The position numbers were made by a program, and so were the translations under genes. DNA of 64,000 nt, taken from assembly GCA_029259775.1 (NCBI GenBank), contig JAJDEN010000056.1, forward strand, positions 1 to 64,000, in the 5' to 3' direction. The notes beneath the pieces are model-generated. The model was not told the origin of the DNA and did not search any database. It saw nothing but the letters and a program-made list of their open reading frames with translations. Position 1 is the stretch's first letter. Each line of letters starts with the position of its first letter. The DNA comes from Planctomycetota bacterium (GTDB lineage Bacteria; Planctomycetota; PLA2; JAEUHO01). This document shows positions 25,709 to 34,231 of the stretch, one piece after another.

Positions 25709-26842
25709 ATGCTCATGCGTCCTGTCCTGCTCGCCTTCCTCTTCCTCGGCCTCGCCGGAGGCCTCCTGGCGGGCCCTGCCCAGGCCCACGACCCCGTCAA
25801 GCCGCCGGCCCTGCCGAAGAGCGTCGATCTCGTGATCTGCCTCGATACGAGCGGCTCGATGACGGGCCTCATCAACGCCGCCCGGCAGAAGCTCTGGAGC
25901 ATCGTCAACGAGCTGGCCACCCTCAAGCCCGAGCCGAAGCTGCGTGTGGGCCTGCTCACGTTCGGCTCGCCTGGTGCGGGCGTGAAGCCCGGTGACGTGG
26001 TGATCCAGACGGAGCTCACGACCGACCTCGACCTCGTGAGCGAGAAGCTGTTCGCGCTGGGCACGAACGGCGGCACCGAGCTCGTCGGCCGGGTGCTGCA
26101 CTACGCGCTGACGGATCTCAGCTGGTCCAAGGACGCGGGCCTCAAGACGATCTTCGTCGCGGGCAATGAGTCGGCCGATCAGGACAAAGAGAAGAGCTAC
26201 ACCGACATGGCCAAGCAGGCCGGCGCCCGAGGCATCTACGTGAACGCGATCTACTGCGGCGGCGCGGACGACGGCGACGCCGCCAGCTGGCGCACCCTGG
26301 CCGCGGGCCACGGCACGTTCAGCAACATCGACCACAACCGCGGCACCGTGAGTGTGAAGACGCCGTTCGACAAGGAACTCGCAGCCCTCTCGGTGAAGAT
26401 CAACACGACGTACGTCTGGTACGGCCGCGACCGCTTGGTGCGCGCGTCACGCCAGAAGAAGCAGGACGGCAACGCCGCCGCCGCCGGCGCCCCCGCCGCG
26501 GCCCAGCGCGCGGAAGCCAAGGCCGGCTCCGGCTACGCAGCACCTGGCGACCTCGTGCGCCGCCTCGCCGAGAAGGACTTCGATGCCGGCAAGGTCGCCG
26601 ACGCCGAGCTGCCCGAGAACATGCGCAAGATGACGGGCGACGAGCGCCAGGCCTACCTGGCCGAGAAGGCCAAGCAGCGAGCGGCGCTCCAAGCCAAGAT
26701 CCAGGACCTCAGCAAGAAGCGCTCGGCCTTCGTCAAGAAGACGATGGACGAGCAGCAGCTGGACGACTCCAAGTCGCTCGACAAGGTCCTGCGCGACGCC
26801 GTCAAGGAGCAGGCGAAGGCCGAGGGCTTCAAGACGAAGTAG
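25709..26842 (+). CDS. Exported von Willebrand factor A domain protein
   Basis: A 377-residue protein with a signal peptide (LLAFLFLGLAGGLLAGPAQA) and a VWA domain (about residues 35-220) that has the metal-ion site DTSGSM, the conserved Thr in NGGTELV and the acidic end of FVAGNESADQD. A Lys/Ala-rich helical tail (about 240-377) follows. VWA domains bind proteins through Mg. The partner is unknown. The long frame is open far upstream, but GGAG 7 nt before ATG 25709 and the signal peptide fix the start. A strong terminator follows. Confidence 0.88.
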   Translation: MLMRPVLLAFLFLGLAGGLLAGPAQAHDPVKPPALPKSVDLVICLDTSGSMTGLINAARQKLWSIVNELATLKPEPKLRVGLLTFGSPGAGVKPGDVVIQTELTTDLDLVSEKLFALGTNGGTELVGRVLHYALTDLSWSKDAGLKTIFVAGNESADQDKEKSYTDMAKQAGARGIYVNAIYCGGADDGDAASWRTLAAGHGTFSNIDHNRGTVSVKTPFDKELAALSVKINTTYVWYGRDRLVRASRQKKQDGNAAAAGAPAAAQRAEAKAGSGYAAPGDLVRRLAEKDFDAGKVADAELPENMRKMTGDERQAYLAEKAKQRAALQAKIQDLSKKRSAFVKKTMDEQQLDDSKSLDKVLRDAVKEQAKAEGFKTK

Positions 26843-26872
26843 GTGCGACCCATCCAGCTTGGGCCACGTCCG

Positions 26873-26906
26873 GACGCCCCCGCGCTCCCGCGCGGGGGCG
26901 TCTTTC
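26873..26906 (+). terminator. Rho-independent terminator after the VWA gene
   Basis: A 13-bp perfect stem (26873-26885 with 26890-26902) with loop TCCC, followed by TTTC. It lies about 30 nt after the stop codon. Confidence 0.85.
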
Positions 26907-26956
26907 GTCGGGCGAAGCTGGTCGATCGGCACAGGTCCGCGTAGACCGTGCGCACG

Positions 26957-27889
26957 ATGGAAACGGTCATCTTCCTGGTCGTGGGCTTCGTCCTCCTCTG
27001 GAAGGGCGGCGATCTGCTCGTAGACGGCGCGGACGCGCTTGCCCGGAGCCACGGCGTGCCCCCCACGATCGCGGGCGTGTTCATCCTCGGCTTCGGCACG
27101 TCCATGCCGGAGCTGGCGGTCACCGTGCTCGCGGCCCTCGAAGGCGAGGCAGCCATTGCCGTCGGCAACGTCGTCGGCAGCAACATCGCCAACGTCGGGC
27201 TCGTGCTGGGTACGGCGTGCTTCCTCGGCGTGGTGCACGTCAACCGCTTCCTGCTCAAGGTCGAGATCCCCGTCGGGATCGTCGCGTCGATCCTGGCCCT
27301 GGGGATCTTCCTCGACGGCCGCGTCGACATGACGGACGGGCTGATCCTGCTCGCGGCCTTCGGCATCTACGCCGGCTTCGCGATGGGCACGATCCGGCAC
27401 CGCGACGTCGACAGGGGCGAGCGCCCGCCCAAGCGTCCGTGGTTCGACGTGGGCAAGGCTGTCGTCGCGCTTGCCGCCGTCGTGGGCGGCGCCGAGCTCT
27501 TCAAGACGGGCGCGATCCAGACGGCCAACTCGTTCGGCGTGCCCAAGGTCGTCATCGGCAGCACGCTCGTAGCGCTCGCCACGAGCCTGCCGGAGCTGGC
27601 GACGGCGATCGCTGCCGTGCGCGCTCGCAAGGCCGACCTCGTGCTGGGCAATGTGATCGGGTCGAACATCTTCAACCTGCTGCTCGTGCTCGGCACGGCC
27701 GGTGTGATGGTCGATCAGGCCGTCGACGACCAGGTCCCGATGGTGCTGGGGCCGCTGATGGTCGTGTTGGCGATCCTGCCGTTCATCTTCGCGTTCGTCT
27801 TCAAGCGCGCCCTGGGCAGGCCCGTGGGCTTCATGCTGCTCGCCTGCTACGTGGGCTTCCTCGCCTACTCGGTGGTCGTCGCGACGTAG
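26957..27889 (+). CDS. Calcium/sodium antiporter, CaCA family (YrbG type)
   Basis: A 310-residue inner-membrane cation/Ca exchanger with two internally repeated halves. The alpha repeats are GFGTSMPELAVTVL plus VGNVVGSNIANVGLVLG in the first half, and ALATSLPELATAI plus LGNVIGSNIFNLLLVLG in the second. It exports Ca (or another cation) in exchange for Na or H. The ATG at 26957 is chosen; a GTG three codons earlier is equally possible because no clear ribosome binding site is seen. Confidence 0.92.
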   Translation: METVIFLVVGFVLLWKGGDLLVDGADALARSHGVPPTIAGVFILGFGTSMPELAVTVLAALEGEAAIAVGNVVGSNIANVGLVLGTACFLGVVHVNRFLLKVEIPVGIVASILALGIFLDGRVDMTDGLILLAAFGIYAGFAMGTIRHRDVDRGERPPKRPWFDVGKAVVALAAVVGGAELFKTGAIQTANSFGVPKVVIGSTLVALATSLPELATAIAAVRARKADLVLGNVIGSNIFNLLLVLGTAGVMVDQAVDDQVPMVLGPLMVVLAILPFIFAFVFKRALGRPVGFMLLACYVGFLAYSVVVAT

Positions 27890-28068
27890 CGCCGGTCGCG
27901 CTGCTTGGCGTGCGAGGAAGAAGAATCAACCGCAGAGACGCAGAGGGCGCCTCCCCCGTTGCCTTTGACGTTGCCGTTCACTTTGACTCTGGCCTTCGAC
28001 GGTCGTCGTCGCAGGGAAGCAACTGGTAGCGGGACGCCATGGCCCACGGTCGAACATCAGGCTGGTGT

Positions 28069-28110
28069 GGGCGGCCACCCGCTCCAGCTGCGCTGTCGCT
28101 AGGGCCGCCC
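28069..28110. repeat. Inverted-repeat element, copy 1
   Basis: Perfect 8-bp arms GGGCGGCC (28069-28076) and GGCCGCCC (28103-28110) around a 26-nt centre, followed by CTAC. A related element lies at 33626-33668. The surrounding gap from 27890 to 28154 holds no gene I can support; it also contains the phrase ACCGCAGAGACGCAGAGGG. Confidence 0.6.
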
Positions 28111-28154
28111 CTACGCGGGTGCTGACGACGGCCGAGCGGGGCGAGCGTCCGTCA

Positions 28155-28574
28155 CTAGTCCCCCGTCACGTGCACGATCAGGCGCCGGCGGTGCGGCTTC
28201 GCGCGGTGTTCGGCGAGGAAGATCCCCTGCCAGCCACCCAGGCCCAACTCCCCGTTCACGACCGGCACGGTCTCCGAGGTCTTCGTCACCGCGGAGCGGA
28301 GATGGCTCGGCATGTCGTCCGGCCCCTCGGCCGTGTGCGTGTAGTGCGGATCGCCCTCCGGCGCCAGACGCTCCAGCCAGGTCTCCAGATCGCGACGGGC
28401 CGACGGATCGGCATTCTCCTGGATCACGAGGCTGCAGGAGGTGTGGCGGCAGTAGATGACGCAGAGCCCGGTGTCGACGCGGGAGGCCCGCACCTCGCGC
28501 CGGATGTGGTCGCTGATCTCGATCAGGCCGCGGCCAGGCGTGTCGATCACGAGTTGTTCCTGGTGCATCTTCAT
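28155..28574 (-). CDS. YjbQ/UPF0047 family protein
   Basis: A 139-residue protein of the YjbQ family with the hallmark CRHTSCSLVIQENADPSARRD and the C-terminal GELGLGGWQGIFLAEHR. E. coli YjbQ has been reported to have weak thiamine phosphate synthase activity; the physiological role is unsettled. ATG 28574 is chosen for the GGAGGAGG about 5 nt upstream; an ATG two codons later is an alternative. It is divergent from the selenoperoxiredoxin gene, sharing a 68-bp intergenic region. Confidence 0.92.
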   Translation of the reverse strand: MKMHQEQLVIDTPGRGLIEISDHIRREVRASRVDTGLCVIYCRHTSCSLVIQENADPSARRDLETWLERLAPEGDPHYTHTAEGPDDMPSHLRSAVTKTSETVPVVNGELGLGGWQGIFLAEHRAKPHRRRLIVHVTGD

Positions 28575-28642
28575 CAGGGCCTCCTCCTCCGGCAGAATGC
28601 GGACGCTCGGGCCGGCCTCATTGCCCGCGCAGGAGGATACCC

Positions 28643-29113
28643 ATGGCCCAGATCCAAGAAGGCTCGGAGGCACCCGCCTTCGAGCTGCTCGATCAGGACG
28701 GCACCACCGTCTCGTCCGAGAGCCTCGCGGGCTCGCCCTACCTGCTCTGGTTCTATCCCAAGGCCAGCACGCCCGGGTGAACGACAGAAGGTTGCGGGTT
28801 CCGCGACCAGATCGATGCCTTCACCGCCGCTGGCGTGACGATCCTCGGCGTCTCACCCGACGCGCCGGCGAAGAACGCCAAGTTCCAGGCCAAGCAGGCC
28901 TTCCCCTACCGCCTGCTGAGCGACACCGAGCAGCAGCTCGCGGGTGCCTACGGCATCTGGGGCGAGAAGAGCTTCATGGGCAAGACCTACATGGGGCTCG
29001 AGCGCAGCACGTGGCTCGTGGATGGCGCGGGCGTCGTGCAGGAAGTCTGGCGCAACGTGAAGGTCAAAGGGCACGTCGACGCCGTCCTTCTGGCCGCCCA
29101 GGACCTCGCATGA
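28643..29113 (+). CDS. Bcp-type peroxiredoxin, selenoprotein (Sec46)
   Basis: Read through TGA 28778-28780 this is a complete 156-residue peroxiredoxin. The residues around the TGA are FYPKASTPG-U-TTEGCGFRDQ, where the peroxidatic Cys of Bcp/PrxQ proteins normally stands. The second Cys (C51) matches the Bcp resolving Cys five residues later. Downstream, ILGVSPDAPAKNAKF, PYRLLSDTEQQLAGAYGIW and RSTWLVDGAGVVQEVW are standard for the family. It reduces peroxides in the cytoplasm, probably using thioredoxin. AGGAGG lies 6 nt before the ATG. The stop overlaps the next gene's ATG (ATGA). The start at 28643 and end at 29113 give full family length only if the TGA is read. Confidence 0.93.
28778..28808 (+). 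other. Sec UGA codon and SECIS hairpin of the peroxiredoxin
   Basis: TGA at 28778-28780. An 8-bp stem (28790-28797 with 28801-28808, one G-U pair) closes a GTT loop that begins 18 nt after the codon. Stem position, small loop and leading G fit the known bacterial SECIS pattern. Confidence 0.85.
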
Positions 29114-29754
29114 TCGTCGCCTTCTTTCTCGACTACCTGACGAAGGACCCCGTCTTCTACGTCAGTGCGGTCGTCGCGGTGGTGATCAGCATCACGCTGC
29201 ACGAGCTGGGGCATGGGGTCGCGGCCCTGTGGCAGGGCGATACGACGCCACGCGATCTGGGCCACATGACCCTGAACCCGACGGTCCACATGCCGCCCTT
29301 CTCCTGGCTGCTGCTGTTCCTGGCGGGCATCTCCTACGGGCTGATGCCCGTCAACCCGCGCCGCTTCCGCAGCCGCTTCGGCGACGCGCTCGTCTCGGCG
29401 GCCGGCCCCGCCGTGAACCTCGTGCTGAGCCTCGTGGGGCTCACCGTCTGGGCGCTCTGGATCCGCTTTGCCGGCGCTCCGCTGGAGGGCACGGTCGCCA
29501 ACCTCCAGCGCTTCTTCCTCATCCTCGGGGCGTTCAACCTCGTTCTGGCCGTCTTCAACATGCTCCCCGTGCCGCCGCTGGACGGGAGCACGGTGCTGGC
29601 CAGCTTCAGCCCGCGCTTTCGTCGCTTCACCAGCAATCCGAACAACCAGCCGTTCTTCATGGGCGCGTTCCTGCTCGTATTCTTCTTCGCGGACCGGATC
29701 TGGACGCTGGCCTACAAGGTGGCCGGCGCCTGGTTCCGATTGCTGAACGGCTGA
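29110..29754 (+). CDS. Site-2-protease-like M50 membrane metalloprotease
   Basis: A 214-residue membrane protein with the zinc motif HELGH in the first helix region (SITLHELGHGVAALW) and the third ligand region NMLPVPPLDGSTVL. This is the minimal M50 rhomboid-like core without PDZ or CBS domains. It would cut a transmembrane substrate within the inner membrane. Its ATG overlaps the stop of the selenoperoxiredoxin gene, so the two are translationally coupled. Its yield would therefore depend on Sec insertion upstream, which is inference. Confidence 0.9.
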   Translation: MIVAFFLDYLTKDPVFYVSAVVAVVISITLHELGHGVAALWQGDTTPRDLGHMTLNPTVHMPPFSWLLLFLAGISYGLMPVNPRRFRSRFGDALVSAAGPAVNLVLSLVGLTVWALWIRFAGAPLEGTVANLQRFFLILGAFNLVLAVFNMLPVPPLDGSTVLASFSPRFRRFTSNPNNQPFFMGAFLLVFFFADRIWTLAYKVAGAWFRLLNG

Positions 29755-29762
29755 ACGGACTC

Positions 29763-31226
29763 ATGCGCCGCCCCCTCATCGCACTGACCCTCGCCGCGCT
29801 CTGCGCCGCCGCATGGTGGATCGTGAAGCCCTCCGGCGAGGGCGCGGGCTTGGTCGTCCACCTCGAGGTCGTGGATGAGGACGGCAAGCCGCTCCAGCGC
29901 GCGCAGGTCGAGCGGGTCTTCGAGAACCAGCGCGTGACGCTGGACGCGAGCGGCAAGGCGCTGCTCGTGAATGTCGTCCTCCGCGAGCTGGACGAGCCGT
30001 CCGCGACGTCCATTGCCCGCGCCGTACGGGTCCACGCCCCCTACCACGCGCTGCGCCGGGGCCTGCTGCCGAGCATCAAACGCCGGGACGACGGCGGCTG
30101 GGACATGCGCATGCAGATGCATGCCCACGGCGTGTTCCGGATCTACGTCGATCAGACCCACCACGGCGCCTGCAAGGCCTTCCTCGAGCCCGACCGCCAG
30201 CTGAGGCGCTTCGAGCCGATCGAGGGCCGCCAAGTCGCGCGCGACAAGTCGCCGGCCGCCTACCGCGTCTACCGCGGCATCGAGAAGCTCGTCGTACGTG
30301 TGGAGGGCGTCGCCGACAAGGACGGGGCCGTCGGTGTCGCGACGCGCAAGCACGTCTTCGACGCACCGCCGCTAGGCCACGTGGTCGAGCAGGTCATCAA
30401 GCCCGAAGGCGTGAAGCAGATCCTCGGCCAGGTGAGGGTGAAGGAGGGCGCGACGCCGCCGTCGCTCGCCGGCAAGGTCACGGTCATCCAGCTCGAAGAC
30501 GATGGCGGCCGCGTTCCGCTCGGCGTCGTGACCGTGCGCGACGACGGCAGCTTCATTGCCCGCCGCACGGGTGAGGGCACCTACGAGCTGCAGGCCGACC
30601 TCGACTTCTTCCCGGGCATCACGACGACGAAGGTACTCGGCGGCGCGTTGTTCGATCTGGTGCCGTCGGAGCCTGCGGCGTTCGTGGTGCTGGAGCATCC
30701 GGGGCTCGACACGCGGTTGCGCAAGGCGTTCTTCCTGCTCAAGCAGACGGCCGACGCCCCAGGCACCTTTGGCCACCCACACCACCCCTCGTTTGGCGAT
30801 GGACAGACCACCATCGCGCTGCACGCCCCGGGCAAGTTCCACGTGGGCATGCACGTTCACGGCACCAAGGCTCACCCGCCGCTGGCTGGGGGCGTCTCGG
30901 TCGACGCCACGAGCGGCACGGCCCGCGCACGCGTCGAGCTCGCTGAGCAACCGCACGGCACCCTCGTCATCAAGACGACGAGCGGCAGTTGGAGCAACGT
31001 GCGCGGTGCCACAGCGAACCTCGGACCGCGAACGGCGACCCTGATGCGCAGCCTGCGCGAGACCGTGACATTCGAGAACGTCAGCGTTGGCGCGAGCATC
31101 GTGTTCGTCCGATGGGACGACAAGGAGGAACCCGACGGCCTGACCTACTTGATCAAGGCGGGTGAGACGACGACGGTGATCTTCGACCGCGCCCCCAAGA
31201 CCAGTTCGTCGAAAGACATGAAGTAG
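29763..31226 (+). CDS. Exported beta-rich protein of unknown function
   Basis: A 487-residue protein with an N-terminal signal or anchor (LIALTLAALCAAAWWIV). Residues 28-90 look like a carboxypeptidase-regulatory or Ig-like domain (LVVHLEVVDEDGKPLQRAQVE). The rest is beta-rich with several repeated sandwich-like segments (VRVKEGATPPSLAGKVTVIQ). I do not recognise a family. It starts 8 nt after the M50 protease and ends 3 nt before the spermidine-synthase fusion, so it belongs to one operon with the selenoperoxiredoxin. Confidence 0.78.
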   Translation: MRRPLIALTLAALCAAAWWIVKPSGEGAGLVVHLEVVDEDGKPLQRAQVERVFENQRVTLDASGKALLVNVVLRELDEPSATSIARAVRVHAPYHALRRGLLPSIKRRDDGGWDMRMQMHAHGVFRIYVDQTHHGACKAFLEPDRQLRRFEPIEGRQVARDKSPAAYRVYRGIEKLVVRVEGVADKDGAVGVATRKHVFDAPPLGHVVEQVIKPEGVKQILGQVRVKEGATPPSLAGKVTVIQLEDDGGRVPLGVVTVRDDGSFIARRTGEGTYELQADLDFFPGITTTKVLGGALFDLVPSEPAAFVVLEHPGLDTRLRKAFFLLKQTADAPGTFGHPHHPSFGDGQTTIALHAPGKFHVGMHVHGTKAHPPLAGGVSVDATSGTARARVELAEQPHGTLVIKTTSGSWSNVRGATANLGPRTATLMRSLRETVTFENVSVGASIVFVRWDDKEEPDGLTYLIKAGETTTVIFDRAPKTSSSKDMK

Positions 31227-31229
31227 CCG

Positions 31230-33611
31230 GTGGGCGCCGAGGCCCCCACCCGTTCGTCGCCCTACGCGCGCCTGCTGGCGCTCTCGTTCCTCACCGGTGC
31301 AGCCGTCATGGCTGCCGAGTTGGCAGCCCCCAGGCTCACGGCGCCGCACCTGGGCGCCGGCATGCTGAGCTGGAGCGCGATCTTCGGCGTGTTCCTCGCG
31401 GGGCTCGCCATCGGCAACATGGTCGGCGGCCGGCTCGCCGATCGCGGCAGGCGGCGCACGCTGCCCGCGATGTTCGCCGCCGCCGGCTTGCTGATCGCCC
31501 TGGCGATCCCGCTCGACGCGTGGATGCGCGGCGGCGGCCTCTCCGGTCTCCCCCACGGCTTGCGCATCTTGGTCGCCACGGCCATCGCCTTCGGGCCGGG
31601 CGCGATCGGCTGCGGCCTCATCGGCCCGGCGCTCGGTCGTGCGGTGCTTGCCGCGTCGGACCGTCCGGGGCGCGCGCTGGGCATGATCGGCGCGGCAAGC
31701 GCGATCGGCAGCGTGTTCGGCACCTTCATCACGGGCTTCCTGCTCGTGCCGCATGTCGGCACCCGGCTCATCTACCTGGGCGCGGGCGCCCTGCTGCTCT
31801 GCTGCGTCCCGATGGCCGCGACGCTCAGGCCCGCGGCGCGGAAGAAGTACGAGGGCTCGCCCGCCGTCATCCCGCGCGGCTGGGTCCTGCTCGCCGCGCT
31901 TGCAGGTGCTTCGTTGCTCGTCGTCGAGGTGATCGCCGCGCGCGTCGCCGCCAACCGACTCGGCACGTCCGTCTACACCTGGACGTCGGTCATCGGGGTC
32001 GTGCTCATTGCCCTGGGGGTCGGCAACGCCATCGGCGGCCGCCTGGCCGACCGCTACGAGCCGCGCGCTTTGCTCGGCAAGCTGCTGCTCGCGTCGTCAG
32101 CCTGCGTCGCGTCGTGCCTCTGGTCGCCAGCGCTCATGACCTACGCGGCGGGCCTCGACATGGCCTGGAGCCTGCGCACGCTCGTGGCCGTGGCGGCGGG
32201 CTTCTTCCTACCGGCGCTCGCGATAGGCACACTGACGCCCGTCGTCATCAACACCGCCCTCACCGACCCGGCGGTCGACGGTCGGACTGTGGGCAAGCTC
32301 TACGCGATCGGCACCTGGGGCGCCGTCCTCGGCAGCGTGCTGACGGGCTTCGTGCTCATCCCCCTGCTGCAGGTACCGCTGCTGATCGTCGTGCTGGCCC
32401 TGGGGCTCGCCGTCGCTTCGGCGCGGCTCGCGGAACGGATGGAGTTGCCCTGGCTCGGCGCGCTCGTGGTCGTAGGGCTGCTGATCGCCCTGCCGTTTGA
32501 CTTCGTCCGCGACCTGGGCCTGCGCATCGGCATCCGCGAGGACCGGCCGGGCACCTACGTGGAGGACAGCCGCTACTTCCACATCGGCGTCGAGGATCAC
32601 GATGTGCGCTGGGTCCGCTTGCGCGAGCCGATGGACTACCGCTACGTCAGCAACGACCCCGTGCTGCGGGAGCAGCTCTCGTTCGACCGGGAGCGCCGGC
32701 TCATGTACTGGCGCGGCGCGATGAGCAAGAAGCAGCTGGCGCAGCTCGTCTCGGGCATCCAGGAAGTGGGCAACCGCGAGGCCGCGCGCGAACTCCACGA
32801 CCGGACCACGCACGAGGTGAAGCTGCTGAGCCTCGATCGCTTCGTGCACGGCTTCGTCGATCTGCAGGACCCGCGCTGGCTCGAGTACGAGTACGAGATC
32901 CTGACCGGCGCGCTCGTGCGAGAGCTCTACCCAAAGGGCGCGCGCCACGTGCACGCGTTCTTCATCGGCGGGGGCGCCTACACGTTCCAGCGGCGGCTGC
33001 AGAGCCTCTATCCCAGCAACCTCACGATGTTCACGGCCGAGATCGATCCGGCCGTGACGCGTGTGGCCGAGCAGCACCTGGGCTTCCGCCAGGGCGCGGG
33101 GCACCGGGTGCTGCACGAGGATGCGCGCACGGTCCTACGCAAGTTCGAGGGCAAGCCCTGGGGCTTCGATCTCGTGTTCGGCGACGCCTTCCACGATCTG
33201 GGGGTGCCGTGGCACCTGACGACCCAAGAGTTCGCGCGCCAGGTCAAGGCGCGCATGGCCAAGGACGGCGTCTACCTCGTCAACATGATCGACACGTTGG
33301 AGAACGGGCGCTTCCTCGCGTCCTTCGCCGGCACCCTCGACAGCGTGTTCGAGAACGTGCGCGTGCTGCACATGGCCGGCACGGCGCCCAGCACGCAGGA
33401 GACCTTCCTGCTCATCGCTTCCGACGCGGTGCTCACGTGGGGACCGCTGAAGGACGATGCGGGCCGAGCGCTCGACGTCCTGGAGGTCTCCGCCAAGACG
33501 CTGATCGGCCTGGAGCCCCAGATGCTCACGGACGATCACGCGCCGGTCGAAGACCTGCTTGCCCCCGTCGTTCGCAAGCGCGCGGACGGCGGGATCAGGA
33601 AGCGGCGGTAG
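31230..33611 (+). CDS. Fused MFS-like membrane domain / spermidine synthase-like protein
   Basis: A 793-residue fusion. The first 430 or so residues form a multi-helix membrane domain with two related halves (GVFLAGLAIGNMVGGRLADR and GVVLIALGVGNAIGGRLADR). The C-terminal 300 or so residues resemble the Rossmann fold of spermidine synthases (HAFFIGGGAYTFQRRL, TAEIDPAVTRVAEQHLG, EDARTVLRKFEG, DLVFGDAFHD). Such fusions are widespread, but the aminopropyl transfer activity is not proven for them. The start is GTG 31230, directly after the previous stop. Confidence 0.88.
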   Translation: MGAEAPTRSSPYARLLALSFLTGAAVMAAELAAPRLTAPHLGAGMLSWSAIFGVFLAGLAIGNMVGGRLADRGRRRTLPAMFAAAGLLIALAIPLDAWMRGGGLSGLPHGLRILVATAIAFGPGAIGCGLIGPALGRAVLAASDRPGRALGMIGAASAIGSVFGTFITGFLLVPHVGTRLIYLGAGALLLCCVPMAATLRPAARKKYEGSPAVIPRGWVLLAALAGASLLVVEVIAARVAANRLGTSVYTWTSVIGVVLIALGVGNAIGGRLADRYEPRALLGKLLLASSACVASCLWSPALMTYAAGLDMAWSLRTLVAVAAGFFLPALAIGTLTPVVINTALTDPAVDGRTVGKLYAIGTWGAVLGSVLTGFVLIPLLQVPLLIVVLALGLAVASARLAERMELPWLGALVVVGLLIALPFDFVRDLGLRIGIREDRPGTYVEDSRYFHIGVEDHDVRWVRLREPMDYRYVSNDPVLREQLSFDRERRLMYWRGAMSKKQLAQLVSGIQEVGNREAARELHDRTTHEVKLLSLDRFVHGFVDLQDPRWLEYEYEILTGALVRELYPKGARHVHAFFIGGGAYTFQRRLQSLYPSNLTMFTAEIDPAVTRVAEQHLGFRQGAGHRVLHEDARTVLRKFEGKPWGFDLVFGDAFHDLGVPWHLTTQEFARQVKARMAKDGVYLVNMIDTLENGRFLASFAGTLDSVFENVRVLHMAGTAPSTQETFLLIASDAVLTWGPLKDDAGRALDVLEVSAKTLIGLEPQMLTDDHAPVEDLLAPVVRKRADGGIRKRR

Positions 33612-33625
33612 TCGCTGGTTGTCGA

Positions 33626-33668
33626 GGGCGGCCAACCAGTCGCCCTCACGGGCTCCTTCAGGCCGCCC
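33626..33668. repeat. Inverted-repeat element, copy 2
   Basis: Arms GGGCGGCC (33626-33633) and GGCCGCCC (33661-33668) as in the element at 28069-28110, again followed by CCTAC-like sequence (here CTACC), with an unrelated 27-nt centre. Confidence 0.6.
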
Positions 33669-33673
33669 CTACC

Positions 33674-33696
33674 GTGATCCGGCGTAGCCGGATCAC
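33674..33696. terminator. Hairpin between convergent genes at the sodN end
   Basis: A perfect 10-bp inverted repeat GTGATCCGGC/GCCGGATCAC with a GTA loop, covering the sodN stop codon. It lies between two convergent genes and may stop transcription from both sides; there is no T run. Confidence 0.5.
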
Positions 33697-34178
33697 TTGT
33701 GGTCGTGGCCGTGGCCTTTGGCATCGGCCTTCTGCTCGCCGGCATAGACCTTGTGGAAGGCGATGATCGCGGCCTTGAGGGCGTCGGCGTTCTTCGTGTC
33801 GACGCTCTGCTTGCACTTCATCGCGGCGGTCATGACGGCGTGCGCCGTGGTGAGGCGCTGCACGTAGTCCGACTGCGAGGTCTTGATGCGTTGCGTCATG
33901 AAGTACTGCGCGATGATGTGCTGCGTGTTGGTCGCGTGGGTCTCCTTCGTGTTGACCCAGCGCACGGCCTGGTTGAGCGACTGCGCGTCGGTCGTGCCGG
34001 CGAGCTTCTCGATCTCTTCCATGGCCTTCTTCATCGTGGCCGTGTCCTCGAGCATCTGCTCGAAGCGTTGCTGGTCGGCGTAGATGCCGCACGGCACTTC
34101 GCAGTGCGCGTCGGCGATGCGCATGTCGGAGAAGGGCAGGAAGCAGAAGACGGCGGCGGCGAGGGCGAAACGGGTCAT
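33693..34178 (-). CDS. sodN: Nickel superoxide dismutase with secretory-type leader
   Basis: A 161-residue Ni-SOD precursor. The nickel hook HCEVPCGIY starts at residue 25: His1, Cys2 and Cys6 of the mature protein bind Ni, and Tyr9 is conserved. The remainder is the four-helix bundle of about 137 residues, ending in the His-rich tail GHGHDHK. Residues 1-24 form a hydrophobic leader ending in ADA, so cleavage by signal peptidase I would expose His1 and export the enzyme. No SodX-type protease gene is adjacent. ATG 34178 has AGGAG 7 nt upstream. It dismutates superoxide. Confidence 0.93.
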   Translation of the reverse strand: MTRFALAAAVFCFLPFSDMRIADAHCEVPCGIYADQQRFEQMLEDTATMKKAMEEIEKLAGTTDAQSLNQAVRWVNTKETHATNTQHIIAQYFMTQRIKTSQSDYVQRLTTAHAVMTAAMKCKQSVDTKNADALKAAIIAFHKVYAGEQKADAKGHGHDHK

Positions 34179-34231
34179 CACGAGGCTCCTGGGGGGAATC
34201 GAGGGCGGGCCATGATATCCCTCTCCGGACC

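Noticed and set aside
28835..29113. Sequencing or assembly error making the peroxiredoxin look split
   Set aside because: The TGA falls on the exact catalytic Cys, with a strong hairpin at the correct distance, and the same occurs in another thiol-redox gene. A random error would not choose these sites.
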